Source of the DNA: Verrucomicrobiales bacterium
Lineage (GTDB): Bacteria > Verrucomicrobiota > Verrucomicrobiia > Verrucomicrobiales > V1-33
Length of the DNA: 6,565 nt
NCBI GenBank assembly: GCA_028293305.1
Contig: JAQGPD010000079.1
Span: forward strand, 1-6,565
Direction: 5' to 3'
In this document: positions 1-6,565 of the stretch, one piece after another
Position numbering within the stretch: the stretch's first letter is position 1
Layout: every line of letters begins with the position of its first letter
The notes under the pieces: model-generated
What the model was told of the DNA's origin: nothing
Databases searched by the model: none
The model's input: the letters and a program-made list of their open reading frames with translations, nothing else
Translations under genes and position numbers: made by a program

Positions 1-1136
1 CCGCCCTGGTCCTCCCCGCCTGCAACAAACCCGCTCCCCCCGCCGGCGCCGGCGGTCCCTCAGGCCCCATGCCCGTCATGACCATGCAGGCGGAGGCCCG
101 CAAAGTCTCGGATTGGGACGAATTCTCCGCCCGCATCGAGGCCACGGACTCGGTGGAAATCCGCCCCCGCGTCACCGGTTACATCGACCGCGTGGCCTTC
201 GAGGCCGGCCAAATGGTGAAGGAAGGCGATGTGCTTTTTGAGATCGACCCCCGCTTTGAACAAGCCTCCCTGGACGTGGCGGACGCCGCCGTCGCCCAGG
301 CCAAGGCCCGCCTCCTCAGCTCCCAAAGCGAGGCCGACCGCGTCGAATCCCTCCTGAAAGCCCGCGCCATTTCCAGCGAGGATGCCGATACCCGCCTCAA
401 CGCCCTCGCCGTCGCCAAGGCCGCCGTGAAGTCCGCCGAAGCCAGCCGAAACGGCGCCATTCTGAATATGGAATTCACCAAAGTGCGTTCCCCCATCAAC
501 GGCCGCGTCAGCCGCGCGCTCCAAACCCGCGGCAATTACATCAGCGGCGTCGCCGGCTTCACCACCCTCCTCACCTCCGTCGTCAGCGTGGACCCCATGC
601 ACGTCTATGCCTCCGTGGACGACTCCACTTTCCAACGCTACCGCCGCCTCATCCGCGAGAAAAAACTATCCAATCCTGAATTCGACAAGGTGCCCGTGGA
701 ATTGAAAATGGAGGGCGACACCGAATGGACCCACAAAGGCTGGGTGGAATCCTACGACAACCGCATCGACCCCGCGACCGGCAGCATCACCGTGCGCGCC
801 GTTTTCCCCAACAAGGACGGCATCCTCGTGGCCGGCTCCTTCGCCAGAATGCGCGTCCCCGGAAGCGCTCAATACGACGCCCTGCTGGTCGATGAAAAAT
901 ACATCGGCACCAATCAGGACGTGAAATACCTCATGGTCGTCGGCAAGGACAGCACCGCCGAACTCCGCCCTGTGCAACTCGGCCGAAGCTTCGAAGGCCA
1001 GCGCCTCGTCCTGAGCGGCATCACCCCGGAGGACAAAATCATCATCAGCAGCCTCCAAATCCTGCAACCCGGCGCTCCCGTCCAGCCTCTCCCCCCCGCC
1101 GCCGCCGCCGCGCCCAAACCCGTCGCCGCGAAATAA
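1..1136 (+). CDS. RND efflux periplasmic adaptor lipoprotein (MFP1), MexE/OqxA-like, 5' partial
   Basis: This is the adaptor that should link RND1 to an outer-membrane channel. The reading frame is open from base 3, before the first ATG (69), and encodes the end of a signal peptide with a lipobox (Leu-Pro-Ala-Cys, Cys at 21-23), so the true start lies just upstream of the window; about 377 residues are visible. Domain order: first lipoyl half with VEIRPRVTGYIDRV (about 153-260); alpha-helical hairpin rich in Ala, Glu and Arg (about 261-480); second lipoyl half with SPINGRVSRAL (about 483-545); beta-barrel opening with VDPMHVYASVDD (about 585-860); membrane-proximal domain to about 1060. The hairpin tip holds RxxxLxxxxxxS (Arg 339-341, Leu 351-353, Ser 372-374), the motif associated with TolC-type channels. 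The protein ends in a low-complexity Pro/Ala tail encoded partly by a GCC repeat. It precedes RND1 by 106 bases. The MexE/OqxA resemblance is from memory of family sequences; substrates cannot be told. Confidence 0.95.
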   Translation, partial: ALVLPACNKPAPPAGAGGPSGPMPVMTMQAEARKVSDWDEFSARIEATDSVEIRPRVTGYIDRVAFEAGQMVKEGDVLFEIDPRFEQASLDVADAAVAQAKARLLSSQSEADRVESLLKARAISSEDADTRLNALAVAKAAVKSAEASRNGAILNMEFTKVRSPINGRVSRALQTRGNYISGVAGFTTLLTSVVSVDPMHVYASVDDSTFQRYRRLIREKKLSNPEFDKVPVELKMEGDTEWTHKGWVESYDNRIDPATGSITVRAVFPNKDGILVAGSFARMRVPGSAQYDALLVDEKYIGTNQDVKYLMVVGKDSTAELRPVQLGRSFEGQRLVLSGITPEDKIIISSLQILQPGAPVQPLPPAAAAAPKPVAAK

Positions 1137-1242
1137 TCCCGGCTCCCTGACAAGTCACGCGGCGAAGTCCAAAATCTGAGCCCTGTGACCGCTGACTGCT
1201 GACTTCCCACCGCTGCCCCGGCCCCCCGCCCCCCATCCTTTT
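1137..1242 (+). other. MFP1-RND1 intergenic spacer with tandem heptamer and C-rich leader
   Basis: The 106 bases between the adaptor stop and the RND1 GTG hold no ORF of note. Visible structure: two tandem copies of GCTGACT (1191-1204); 8-base inverted arms (1123-1130 and 1158-1165) that bracket the MFP1 stop codon with a 27-base loop; and a strongly C-rich tract (about 1206-1239) just before the start. No T-run follows the inverted repeat, so it is not a typical intrinsic terminator, and co-transcription of MFP1 with RND1 remains likely. No convincing promoter boxes or Shine-Dalgarno sequence are seen. Confidence 0.5.
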
Positions 1243-4200
1243 GTGAACATAAGCCACTTTTTCATCACCCGCCCCATCTTCGCGGGCGTCCTTTCCATCC
1301 TGATCACCGTCATCGGAGCCATCTCGCTCCGCTCCCTCCCGATCAGTGAATACCCGGAAATCGTGCCGCCCACCATCGTCGTGGTCGCCGCCTATCCCGG
1401 CGCCAGCCCGGACGTGATCGCCACCACCGTCTCCTCTCCCTTGGAGGAAACGATCAATGGCGTGGAGAACAGCTTATATATGTCCTCACAAGGAACCGCC
1501 GACGGCACCATGAGCCTAACGGTGACTTTCAAACTCGGCACGGACATCGACAAAGCGCAGGTCCAGGTCCAAAACCGCGTCAACCAGGCCCTGCCCCGAC
1601 TCCCCCAGGAAGTGCAGCGCATCGGCGTCACCGTCACCAAACAATCGCCCGACCTCACCATGGTCGTCCACCTGCGTTCCCCCGGCAAAAAATACGACGA
1701 AATCTTCGTCCGCAACTACGCCACCCTCCAGGTCAAAGACGTCCTCGCCCGCCTCCCCGGCGTCGGTCAGGTGCAACTTTTCGGCTCGGGCGACTACTCG
1801 ATGCGCGTCTGGCTGGACCCTGAAAAAGCCGCCTCCCGCAACATCACCGCCACCGATGTGGTGGCCGCCATCCAACAACAGAACGCCCAGGTCGCCGCCG
1901 GTTCCGTGGGCTCGCCCCCGCTGCGTGACGCCACCGCTCTCACCTTGACCATCAACGCCAAAGGCCGCCTCATCACCGAGGAGGAATTCGGTAAAATCGT
2001 CATCAAAATCGGCGAGCAGGGCCAGCCCGTCTACCTCCGCGACATCGCCCGACTGCAACTCGGAGCCAGCGATTACTCCCTCCGCGCCCAACTCGACAAC
2101 GAGCCCGCCGTGGCCATTCCCGTCTTCCAGCTCCCCGGCTCGAATGCCCTGGAACTATCCAAAAGCGTCCGCGCCGCCATGGATGATTTGTCGAAGTCCT
2201 TCCCACCCGGTTTGGAATACAAAATCGCCTACGACCCCACCGTCTTTGTCGATAAATCCATCGACGCCGTCATCCACACGCTCCTCGAAGCCGTGCTCCT
2301 GGTCGTGCTGGTCGTCATCATTTTCCTCCAAACCTGGCGGGCCTCCATCATCCCCCTGGTCGCCGTTCCCGTCTCTCTGATCGGCACCTTCGCCGTAATG
2401 CACCTTCTCGGGTTTTCGATCAATAACCTATCACTTTTCGGACTCGTCCTGGCAATCGGGATTGTGGTGGACGACGCCATTGTGGTCGTGGAGAATGTGG
2501 AACGGAATATCGCCCTCGGCATGAATCCGCACGCCGCCACCGAGCAGGCCATGCGGGAAGTCACAGGGCCGATCATCGCCACCGCGCTGGTGCTCTGCGC
2601 GGTCTTCATCCCCACCGCCTTCATCAGCGGCCTCACCGGTCAGTTCTACAAACAATTCGCCATCACCATCGCCATCTCCACGGTGATCTCGGCCTTCAAC
2701 TCCCTCACCCTTTCCCCCGCCCTCAGCGCCATCCTGCTCCGCGAGCACGGCGCCAAAAAAGACTTCCTCTCCCGTGGCATCGATGCCGTGTTCGGCTGGT
2801 TCTTCCGCGGCTTCAACAAGTTCTTCGACGCCGCCGCCCGCGGCTACGGCTGGGGCGTCCAGCGCATCCTGCGCTTCAGTCTGGTGGCCGTGCTCATCTA
2901 CGGCGGCCTCATTTTCCTGACCGCTAAGGTGTTCGAAAAAGTCCCCACCGGCTTCATCCCCGGCCAGGATAAACAATACCTCATCGCCATCGGAAAACTC
3001 CCCAACGGCACGTCCCTGGAGCGCACGGAAACGGTCATCAAACGCATGTCGGAAATCGCCATGGAAACCCCGGGCGTCGCCACCTCCGTCGCCTTCCCCG
3101 GTCTTTCCATCAGCGGCTTCACCACCAGTTCCAGTGCCGGGATCGCCTTCATCTGTTTGGATGATTTTGAAAAACGCACCACCCCGGAAACCACCGGCGC
3201 GGCCATCACCGCCGCAATTCAAAAACGCCTCTTCGCGGAAATCCCCGACGCCCTGGTCATTGTCGTCCCGCCCCCGCCCGTCAATGGTCTTGGCACCAGC
3301 GGCGGCTTCAAAGTGCAGATCCAGGACCGCGCCAGTCTTGGTTATAAAGAGCTGTATGAGGTCACCCAGAAGGTGATCGCCAAGGCCCGCGCCAACCCCG
3401 CCTTCGATCCCCGCCAGATTTACTCGAGTTTCGAAATCAATGTGCCGCAGTTGCAGATCGAGGACGACCGACTCAAGGCCATCGCCCAAGGTGTGAATCT
3501 GCAGGAACTGTATGCCACTTTGCAGATCTATCTCGGTTCGCTCTATGTGAATGATTTCAACCGTTTCGGACGCACTTATAAAGTCGTCGTCCAGGCCGAG
3601 GAATCGTTCCGCCGCACCCGCGAGGACATCAGCAAACTCAAGGTCCGGAATGCCGCCGGTGAAATGATTCCCATCTCCTCCCTGTTGGAGGTCAAGGACT
3701 CCTACGGCCCGGACCGTGTGATGCATTACAACAGTTTCCCCGCCGCCGACGTCAATGCCACCCCCGCGCCCGGATACAGTTCCGGCCAGGCGGAAGCCGC
3801 CATGACGGAAATCCTCAAGGAGGTCCTGCCCCGCGGCATGGCCTACGAATGGACGGAATTGAAATACCAGCAGGTCCTGGCAGGAAATACCGCGGTTTAT
3901 ATCTATCCGTTATGTCTGCTCCTGGTTTTCCTGGTGCTCGCGGCCCAATATGAAAGCCTGCGTCTGCCCGTCGCCATCATTCTCATCGTCCCCACCTGTC
4001 TTCTCAGCGCCATGCTGGGGGTCATGCTGCGCGGCGGCGATAACAATATCTTCACACAGATCGGTTTGATCGTGCTGGTCGGCCTGGCCTGTAAAAACGC
4101 CATTCTGATCGTGGAGTTCGCCCGCGAAAAACAGGAGCACGGCATGAGCGCCGCCGAGGCCGCGCTGGAAGCCTGCCGCCTGCGACTGCGCCCGATTTTA

Positions 4201-4434
4201 ATGACCTCCATCGCCTTCATCGCCGGCGTTTATCCGCTGGTCACCAGCACCGGCGCCGGCTCGGAAATGCGTCAGGCCATGGGCACCGCGGTCTTTGCCG
4301 GGATGATCGGGGTCACCGTCTTCGGTCTCTTCCTGACGCCGGTGTTTTATTATCTTCTCATGAAATGGGGCGAAAATAAAAAGCAATCCACCGCCGGGGC
4401 GCACGATACGCCCGGGCCGCACGTATTGAAATAA
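1243..4434 (+). CDS. RND multidrug efflux transporter, HAE1 family, MexF/OqxB-like (RND1)
   Basis: This is an inner-membrane proton/drug antiporter subunit, expected to work as a trimer with an adaptor and a TolC-type channel. At 1063 residues it has the normal length of the family. GTG is the chosen start because it gives the family N-terminus (MNISHFFITRPIFAGVLS), an in-frame stop lies upstream (1186-1188), and no other usual start codon intervenes. Landmarks: TM1 about residues 10-30; porter region with INGVEN (71-76) and TVTFKLGTD; TM2 from about 347; TM4 with GIVVDDAIVVVENVE carrying Asp410/Asp411; the GLGTSGGF segment; the docking-domain signature YVNDFNRFGRTY (from 768); and TM10 with Lys951 in CKNAILIVEFA, followed by Arg981 and Thr988 in RLRLRPILMTS. 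These match the AcrB relay residues D407, D408, K940, R971 and T978, so the pump looks functional. VDDAIVVVEN-type motifs and overall similarity favour HAE1 over metal exporters. No good ribosome binding site precedes the start. Substrate range is unknown. Confidence 0.97.
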   Translation: MNISHFFITRPIFAGVLSILITVIGAISLRSLPISEYPEIVPPTIVVVAAYPGASPDVIATTVSSPLEETINGVENSLYMSSQGTADGTMSLTVTFKLGTDIDKAQVQVQNRVNQALPRLPQEVQRIGVTVTKQSPDLTMVVHLRSPGKKYDEIFVRNYATLQVKDVLARLPGVGQVQLFGSGDYSMRVWLDPEKAASRNITATDVVAAIQQQNAQVAAGSVGSPPLRDATALTLTINAKGRLITEEEFGKIVIKIGEQGQPVYLRDIARLQLGASDYSLRAQLDNEPAVAIPVFQLPGSNALELSKSVRAAMDDLSKSFPPGLEYKIAYDPTVFVDKSIDAVIHTLLEAVLLVVLVVIIFLQTWRASIIPLVAVPVSLIGTFAVMHLLGFSINNLSLFGLVLAIGIVVDDAIVVVENVERNIALGMNPHAATEQAMREVTGPIIATALVLCAVFIPTAFISGLTGQFYKQFAITIAISTVISAFNSLTLSPALSAILLREHGAKKDFLSRGIDAVFGWFFRGFNKFFDAAARGYGWGVQRILRFSLVAVLIYGGLIFLTAKVFEKVPTGFIPGQDKQYLIAIGKLPNGTSLERTETVIKRMSEIAMETPGVATSVAFPGLSISGFTTSSSAGIAFICLDDFEKRTTPETTGAAITAAIQKRLFAEIPDALVIVVPPPPVNGLGTSGGFKVQIQDRASLGYKELYEVTQKVIAKARANPAFDPRQIYSSFEINVPQLQIEDDRLKAIAQGVNLQELYATLQIYLGSLYVNDFNRFGRTYKVVVQAEESFRRTREDISKLKVRNAAGEMIPISSLLEVKDSYGPDRVMHYNSFPAADVNATPAPGYSSGQAEAAMTEILKEVLPRGMAYEWTELKYQQVLAGNTAVYIYPLCLLLVFLVLAAQYESLRLPVAIILIVPTCLLSAMLGVMLRGGDNNIFTQIGLIVLVGLACKNAILIVEFAREKQEHGMSAAEAALEACRLRLRPILMTSIAFIAGVYPLVTSTGAGSEMRQAMGTAVFAGMIGVTVFGLFLTPVFYYLLMKWGENKKQSTAGAHDTPGPHVLK

Positions 4435-4446
4435 CCCGGAAACCGT

Positions 4447-4477
4447 CCGCGGGCCGGCCCCGGCCCGCGGGGATTTT
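4447..4477 (+). terminator. Probable Rho-independent terminator after RND1
   Basis: A perfect 11-base inverted repeat (arms 4447-4457 and 4460-4470, all G/C) begins 12 bases after the RND1 stop. With a realistic loop it forms a 10-bp stem and a 4-base loop. A short T-run (4474-4477) follows three bases after the stem. The stem is very stable, but the T-run is only four long, so attenuation with partial read-through into MFP2 is possible. Its position suggests the first cassette ends here. Confidence 0.65.
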
Positions 4478-4524
4478 CCCTCACTGCTTTTCTTCACTTT
4501 CCGGACCACGCCCCCCGCCGCCGG

Positions 4525-4549
4525 ATTTTAAACTAACTATTCCCAAAAT
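4525..4549 (+). promoter_or_regulatory. A/T-rich patch upstream of MFP2, possible promoter
   Basis: In a very G/C-rich spacer this 25-base stretch is mostly A and T. It includes TAAACT (4529-4534), which matches 4 of 6 bases of a -10 box and lies 30 bases before the MFP2 start. No clear -35 box sits 16-18 bases upstream. The placement just after a probable terminator makes a promoter for the second cassette plausible, but this is inference from composition and position. Confidence 0.22.
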
Positions 4550-4564
4550 CCCCGCAAGCCCCCC

Positions 4565-5731
4565 ATGCGACCCCCAACCCTCCTCCCCGCGCTGGCCGCC
4601 GCTCTTGCCCTGGCCGGCGCCTCCTGCCGCCCACCCGTGGCCGGCACCACCCCGCCCCCGCCAGTTCCCACGGTCACCGTCGCCAGGGGAATCGCGCGCA
4701 CCGTCACCGAATATGACGATTTTGTGGGCCGCCTGGAATCCCCGCAAAGCGTCGAAATCCGCGCCCGCGTTTCCGGCTATCTGGAAAAAGTCCACTTCAA
4801 GGAAGGCGGCGAGGTGAAACAGGGCGACCTCCTTTTCACTATCGATCCCCGGCCCTATCAAGCCACGGTGGACCGATTCCTGGCAGATCTTGACCGCGCC
4901 AAAATCCGCGCCGAACTCGCCCGCAGCGAGGCCACCCGCGCGGAAAAACTGGTCGCCTCCCGCGCCATTTCCTCCGAGGAGGCCGAAACCCGCGTGAAGG
5001 CCCTGACAGAAGCCGAGGCCGCCATCCGCTCCGCCGAAGCCGGATTGAACGCCTCGAAACTCGACCTCGAATTCACTTCCATCCACGCCCCCATCACCGG
5101 CCGCATCGGTCAGGCGCTCGTCACGCCCGGCAACCTCGTCGGCGGCGGCACCAGCGTTGCGACTCTCCTGACAACCCTCGTCGCACTGGACCCGATTTAT
5201 TGTTATGTGGAGGTGGACGAGCGATCCTCCCTCAAATACCGGACCCTCGCCCGCGAGGGGAAACGGGAGAGCGCCCTCTTCAAGGAAATCCCCGCCCGCA
5301 TGGGCCTGACCAATGAATCGGGCTTTCCCCATGAGGGAAAAATCGACTTCGTGGACAACGCCATCAAGCCCGACACCGGCACCATCCGCGCGCGCGGCGT
5401 GTTCCCCAATGCCGACCGCCTCATGGCTCCCGGCTTTTTCGCCCGCCTCCGCATTCCCGGCAGCGGCCGTTACGAAGCCGTGCTCATCCGCGACAGCGCC
5501 CTCGGCAGCGACCAGGGCCGGCCTTACGTGCTGGTCGTCGGCCCTGACAATAAAGTCCAATACCGCGGCGTGACCACCGGCCCCATGGAGGACGGCCTGC
5601 GCATCATCCGCGAAGGATTGAAACCGGACGAGCGCATCGTCATCACCGGCCTTCTCGCCGCCCGACCCGGGGCGACGGTGAATCCCACGGAAAGTGAAAT
5701 GCTGACGAAGGAAACCGCTCCGGCCAAATGA
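4565..5731 (+). CDS. RND efflux periplasmic adaptor lipoprotein (MFP2), MexE/OqxA-like
   Basis: This is the adaptor of the second cassette, 388 residues, a usual length for the family. The ATG start is fixed by an in-frame TAA at 4529-4531 with no other start between; no Shine-Dalgarno sequence is visible. The N-terminus is a hydrophobic Ala/Leu signal segment ending at Cys21 in GASC, a lipobox with an atypical Gly at -3. Domains: first lipoyl half with VEIRARVSGYLEKVHF (from 63 to about 97); helical hairpin (about 98-170) with tip motif Arg125, Leu129, Ser136 fitting RxxxLxxxxxxS; second lipoyl half starting near Ile173 with HAPITGRIGQAL; beta-barrel from about 206 (VALDPIYCYVEVDE); membrane-proximal domain from about 300. 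It is clearly paralogous to MFP1, as in AISSEEAETR versus AISSEDADTR at the hairpin. Its stop overlaps the RND2 start, so the two are probably co-translated partners. Confidence 0.96.
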   Translation: MRPPTLLPALAAALALAGASCRPPVAGTTPPPPVPTVTVARGIARTVTEYDDFVGRLESPQSVEIRARVSGYLEKVHFKEGGEVKQGDLLFTIDPRPYQATVDRFLADLDRAKIRAELARSEATRAEKLVASRAISSEEAETRVKALTEAEAAIRSAEAGLNASKLDLEFTSIHAPITGRIGQALVTPGNLVGGGTSVATLLTTLVALDPIYCYVEVDERSSLKYRTLAREGKRESALFKEIPARMGLTNESGFPHEGKIDFVDNAIKPDTGTIRARGVFPNADRLMAPGFFARLRIPGSGRYEAVLIRDSALGSDQGRPYVLVVGPDNKVQYRGVTTGPMEDGLRIIREGLKPDERIVITGLLAARPGATVNPTESEMLTKETAPAK

Positions 5732-6565
5732 ACCTTCCCCGCTTTTTCGTGGACCGCCCCATCTTTGCGGCGGTGCTCAGCATTGTGATCACCATCGTCG
5801 GTGGTCTGGCCTACCTGGGTCTCCCGGTGGCGCAATATCCCGACGTCATCCCGCCCACCGTCGTTGTCAGCGCGACGTATCCCGGCGCGAATGCCCAGAC
5901 TCTTTCCGACACCGTGGCCGCGCCGCTGGAGCAGGAAATCAACGGGGTGGAAAACATGTTATATTTGTCGTCGTCCTCCACCGGCGACGGACGGCTGAAC
6001 GTGACCGTGACCTTCAAACTCGGCACCAATCTGGACCAGGCTCAGGTGCTGGTGCAGAACCGCGTGAACGCCGCCCTGCCCCGGCTCCCGGAGGAAGTCC
6101 GGCGACTCGGCGTCTCGGCTTTGAAGCGCTCCCCCGACCTCACCATGGCGGTCCAGTTTTTCTCGCCCGACGATTCCCGGGATACGATTTACCTGGCAAA
6201 TTACGTCTCCCTCCAGGTCACCAACCGCATCGCCCGACTTCCCGGCGTCGCCGAAGCCGGTTTGCTGGGCGGGCTTGATTTCACGATGCGCATCTGGATG
6301 GATCCGCAGAAAATCTCCGCCCGCCGCCTGACCGCCGGCGATGTCGTCCGCGCTATCCGCGAGCAAAACGTCCAGGTGGCCGCAGGGCAGCTGGGCCTGC
6401 CGCCCGTCCCCGCCGGCACGGAATTCCAATACACCCTGACCGCCCAGGGCCGTCTCCTGACACCCGAGGAATTCGGAGACATCGTAATCCGCACCGGCGA
6501 CAACGGCGATGTCATCCGCGTCCGCGACGTCGCGCGCATTGAAATCGGGAGCAAGGACTACTCGC
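5728..6565 (+). CDS. RND multidrug efflux transporter, HAE1 family (RND2), 3' partial
   Basis: This is the N-terminal 279 codons of a second HAE1 pump; the frame stays open to the window edge. The ATG overlaps the MFP2 stop as ATGA, a common sign of translational coupling, with a purine-rich AAGGA (5708-5712) 15 bases upstream, rather far for a ribosome binding site. The protein begins MNLPRFFVDRPIFAAVLS, giving TM1 at about residues 10-30, followed by porter-domain hallmarks: PPTVVVSATYPGA, INGVEN (71-76), TVTFKLGTN, QNRVNAALPRLPEEV, SPDLTM, and further on RIWMDPQKI and AAGQLG. It is about 56% identical to RND1 over the first 100 residues by eye, without gaps. The TM4 and TM10 proton-relay residues lie beyond the window, so activity and final subfamily cannot be judged; HAE1 is secure, and MexF/OqxB-like is likely. 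Confidence 0.95.
   Translation, partial: MNLPRFFVDRPIFAAVLSIVITIVGGLAYLGLPVAQYPDVIPPTVVVSATYPGANAQTLSDTVAAPLEQEINGVENMLYLSSSSTGDGRLNVTVTFKLGTNLDQAQVLVQNRVNAALPRLPEEVRRLGVSALKRSPDLTMAVQFFSPDDSRDTIYLANYVSLQVTNRIARLPGVAEAGLLGGLDFTMRIWMDPQKISARRLTAGDVVRAIREQNVQVAAGQLGLPPVPAGTEFQYTLTAQGRLLTPEEFGDIVIRTGDNGDVIRVRDVARIEIGSKDYS

Noticed and set aside
69..71. ATG at 69 as the true start of MFP1
   Set aside because: The frame continues upstream with a lipobox (Leu-Pro-Ala-Cys) and a Pro/Gly linker typical of these adaptors, so starting at 69 would remove the export signal.
60..635. 191-codon minus-strand frame over MFP1, and a similar one at 1516-2091 over RND1
   Set aside because: Both are antisense shadows with biased composition and no signal or domain.
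1095..1112. GCC trinucleotide run as a phase-variation repeat
   Set aside because: The run is a short trinucleotide in the C-terminal tail of MFP1; slippage would only add or remove Ala without shifting the frame.
1123..1165. Inverted repeat after MFP1 as an intrinsic terminator
   Set aside because: The arms are short, the loop is 27 bases, the left arm lies within the coding sequence, and no T-run follows.
2431..3726. 431-codon open frame on the minus strand inside RND1
   Set aside because: It is fully antisense to a conserved pump. Its Gly/Asp/Glu/His-rich low-complexity product has no recognisable domain, as expected when a gene with C-ending codons is read backward.
4481..5560. 359-codon open frame on the minus strand over MFP2
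   Set aside because: It is a shadow of MFP2 with Gly/Ala/Asp-rich composition and no family motif. MFP2 on the + strand has full domain structure.
1243..6565. Heavy-metal (HME/CusA-type) or MdtBC-type heteromeric pump pair
   Set aside because: The VDDAIVVVEN-type TM4 motif, the YVNDFNRFGRTY segment and the N-termini fit the drug-exporting HAE1 branch. An adaptor gene lies between the pumps, unlike mdtABC.

Overview
The window is a stretch of a high-GC Gram-negative genome. All four genes lie on the + strand and encode tripartite resistance-nodulation-division (RND) efflux machinery. They form two head-to-tail cassettes, each a periplasmic adaptor (membrane fusion protein, MFP) followed by a hydrophobe/amphiphile (HAE1) RND transporter: MFP1 (1-1136, 5' end outside the window), RND1 (1243-4434, complete), MFP2 (4565-5731, complete) and RND2 (5728-6565, 3' end outside the window). 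Both adaptors carry lipoprotein-type N-termini, so the host has an outer membrane. Codons mostly end in C, the sense strand is richer in C than in G, and the starts lack good Shine-Dalgarno sequences. These traits fit a non-proteobacterial high-GC didermic lineage. Verrucomicrobiota is my guess, but nothing in the window proves it.

Layout: MFP1 runs into a 106-base gap holding a tandem heptamer and a C-rich tract, then RND1 starts at a GTG. After RND1 come a strong GC hairpin with a short T-run (4447-4477, probable intrinsic terminator), an A/T-rich patch (4525-4549, possible promoter) and MFP2. MFP2 overlaps RND2 by an ATGA junction. The first pair is therefore loosely spaced, the second looks translationally coupled, and the second cassette may be a separate transcription unit.

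Function: each adaptor should bridge its inner-membrane RND trimer to a TolC-type outer-membrane channel and drive proton-powered export of amphiphilic small molecules. Both adaptors keep the RxxxLxxxxxxS hairpin-tip motif associated with TolC engagement, and RND1 keeps the proton-relay residues (D410, D411, K951, R981). By remembered family sequences the proteins resemble the MexEF/OqxAB/BpeEF branch. No outer-membrane channel gene and no regulator gene lies in the window; either could lie just outside. The two cassettes are clear paralogs: RND1 and RND2 share 56 of their first 100 residues in a gap-free alignment counted by eye. I see no RNA gene, mobile element, CRISPR array or clearly novel system. 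The most notable point is the tandem paralogous arrangement and what it implies for adaptor/pump pairing.
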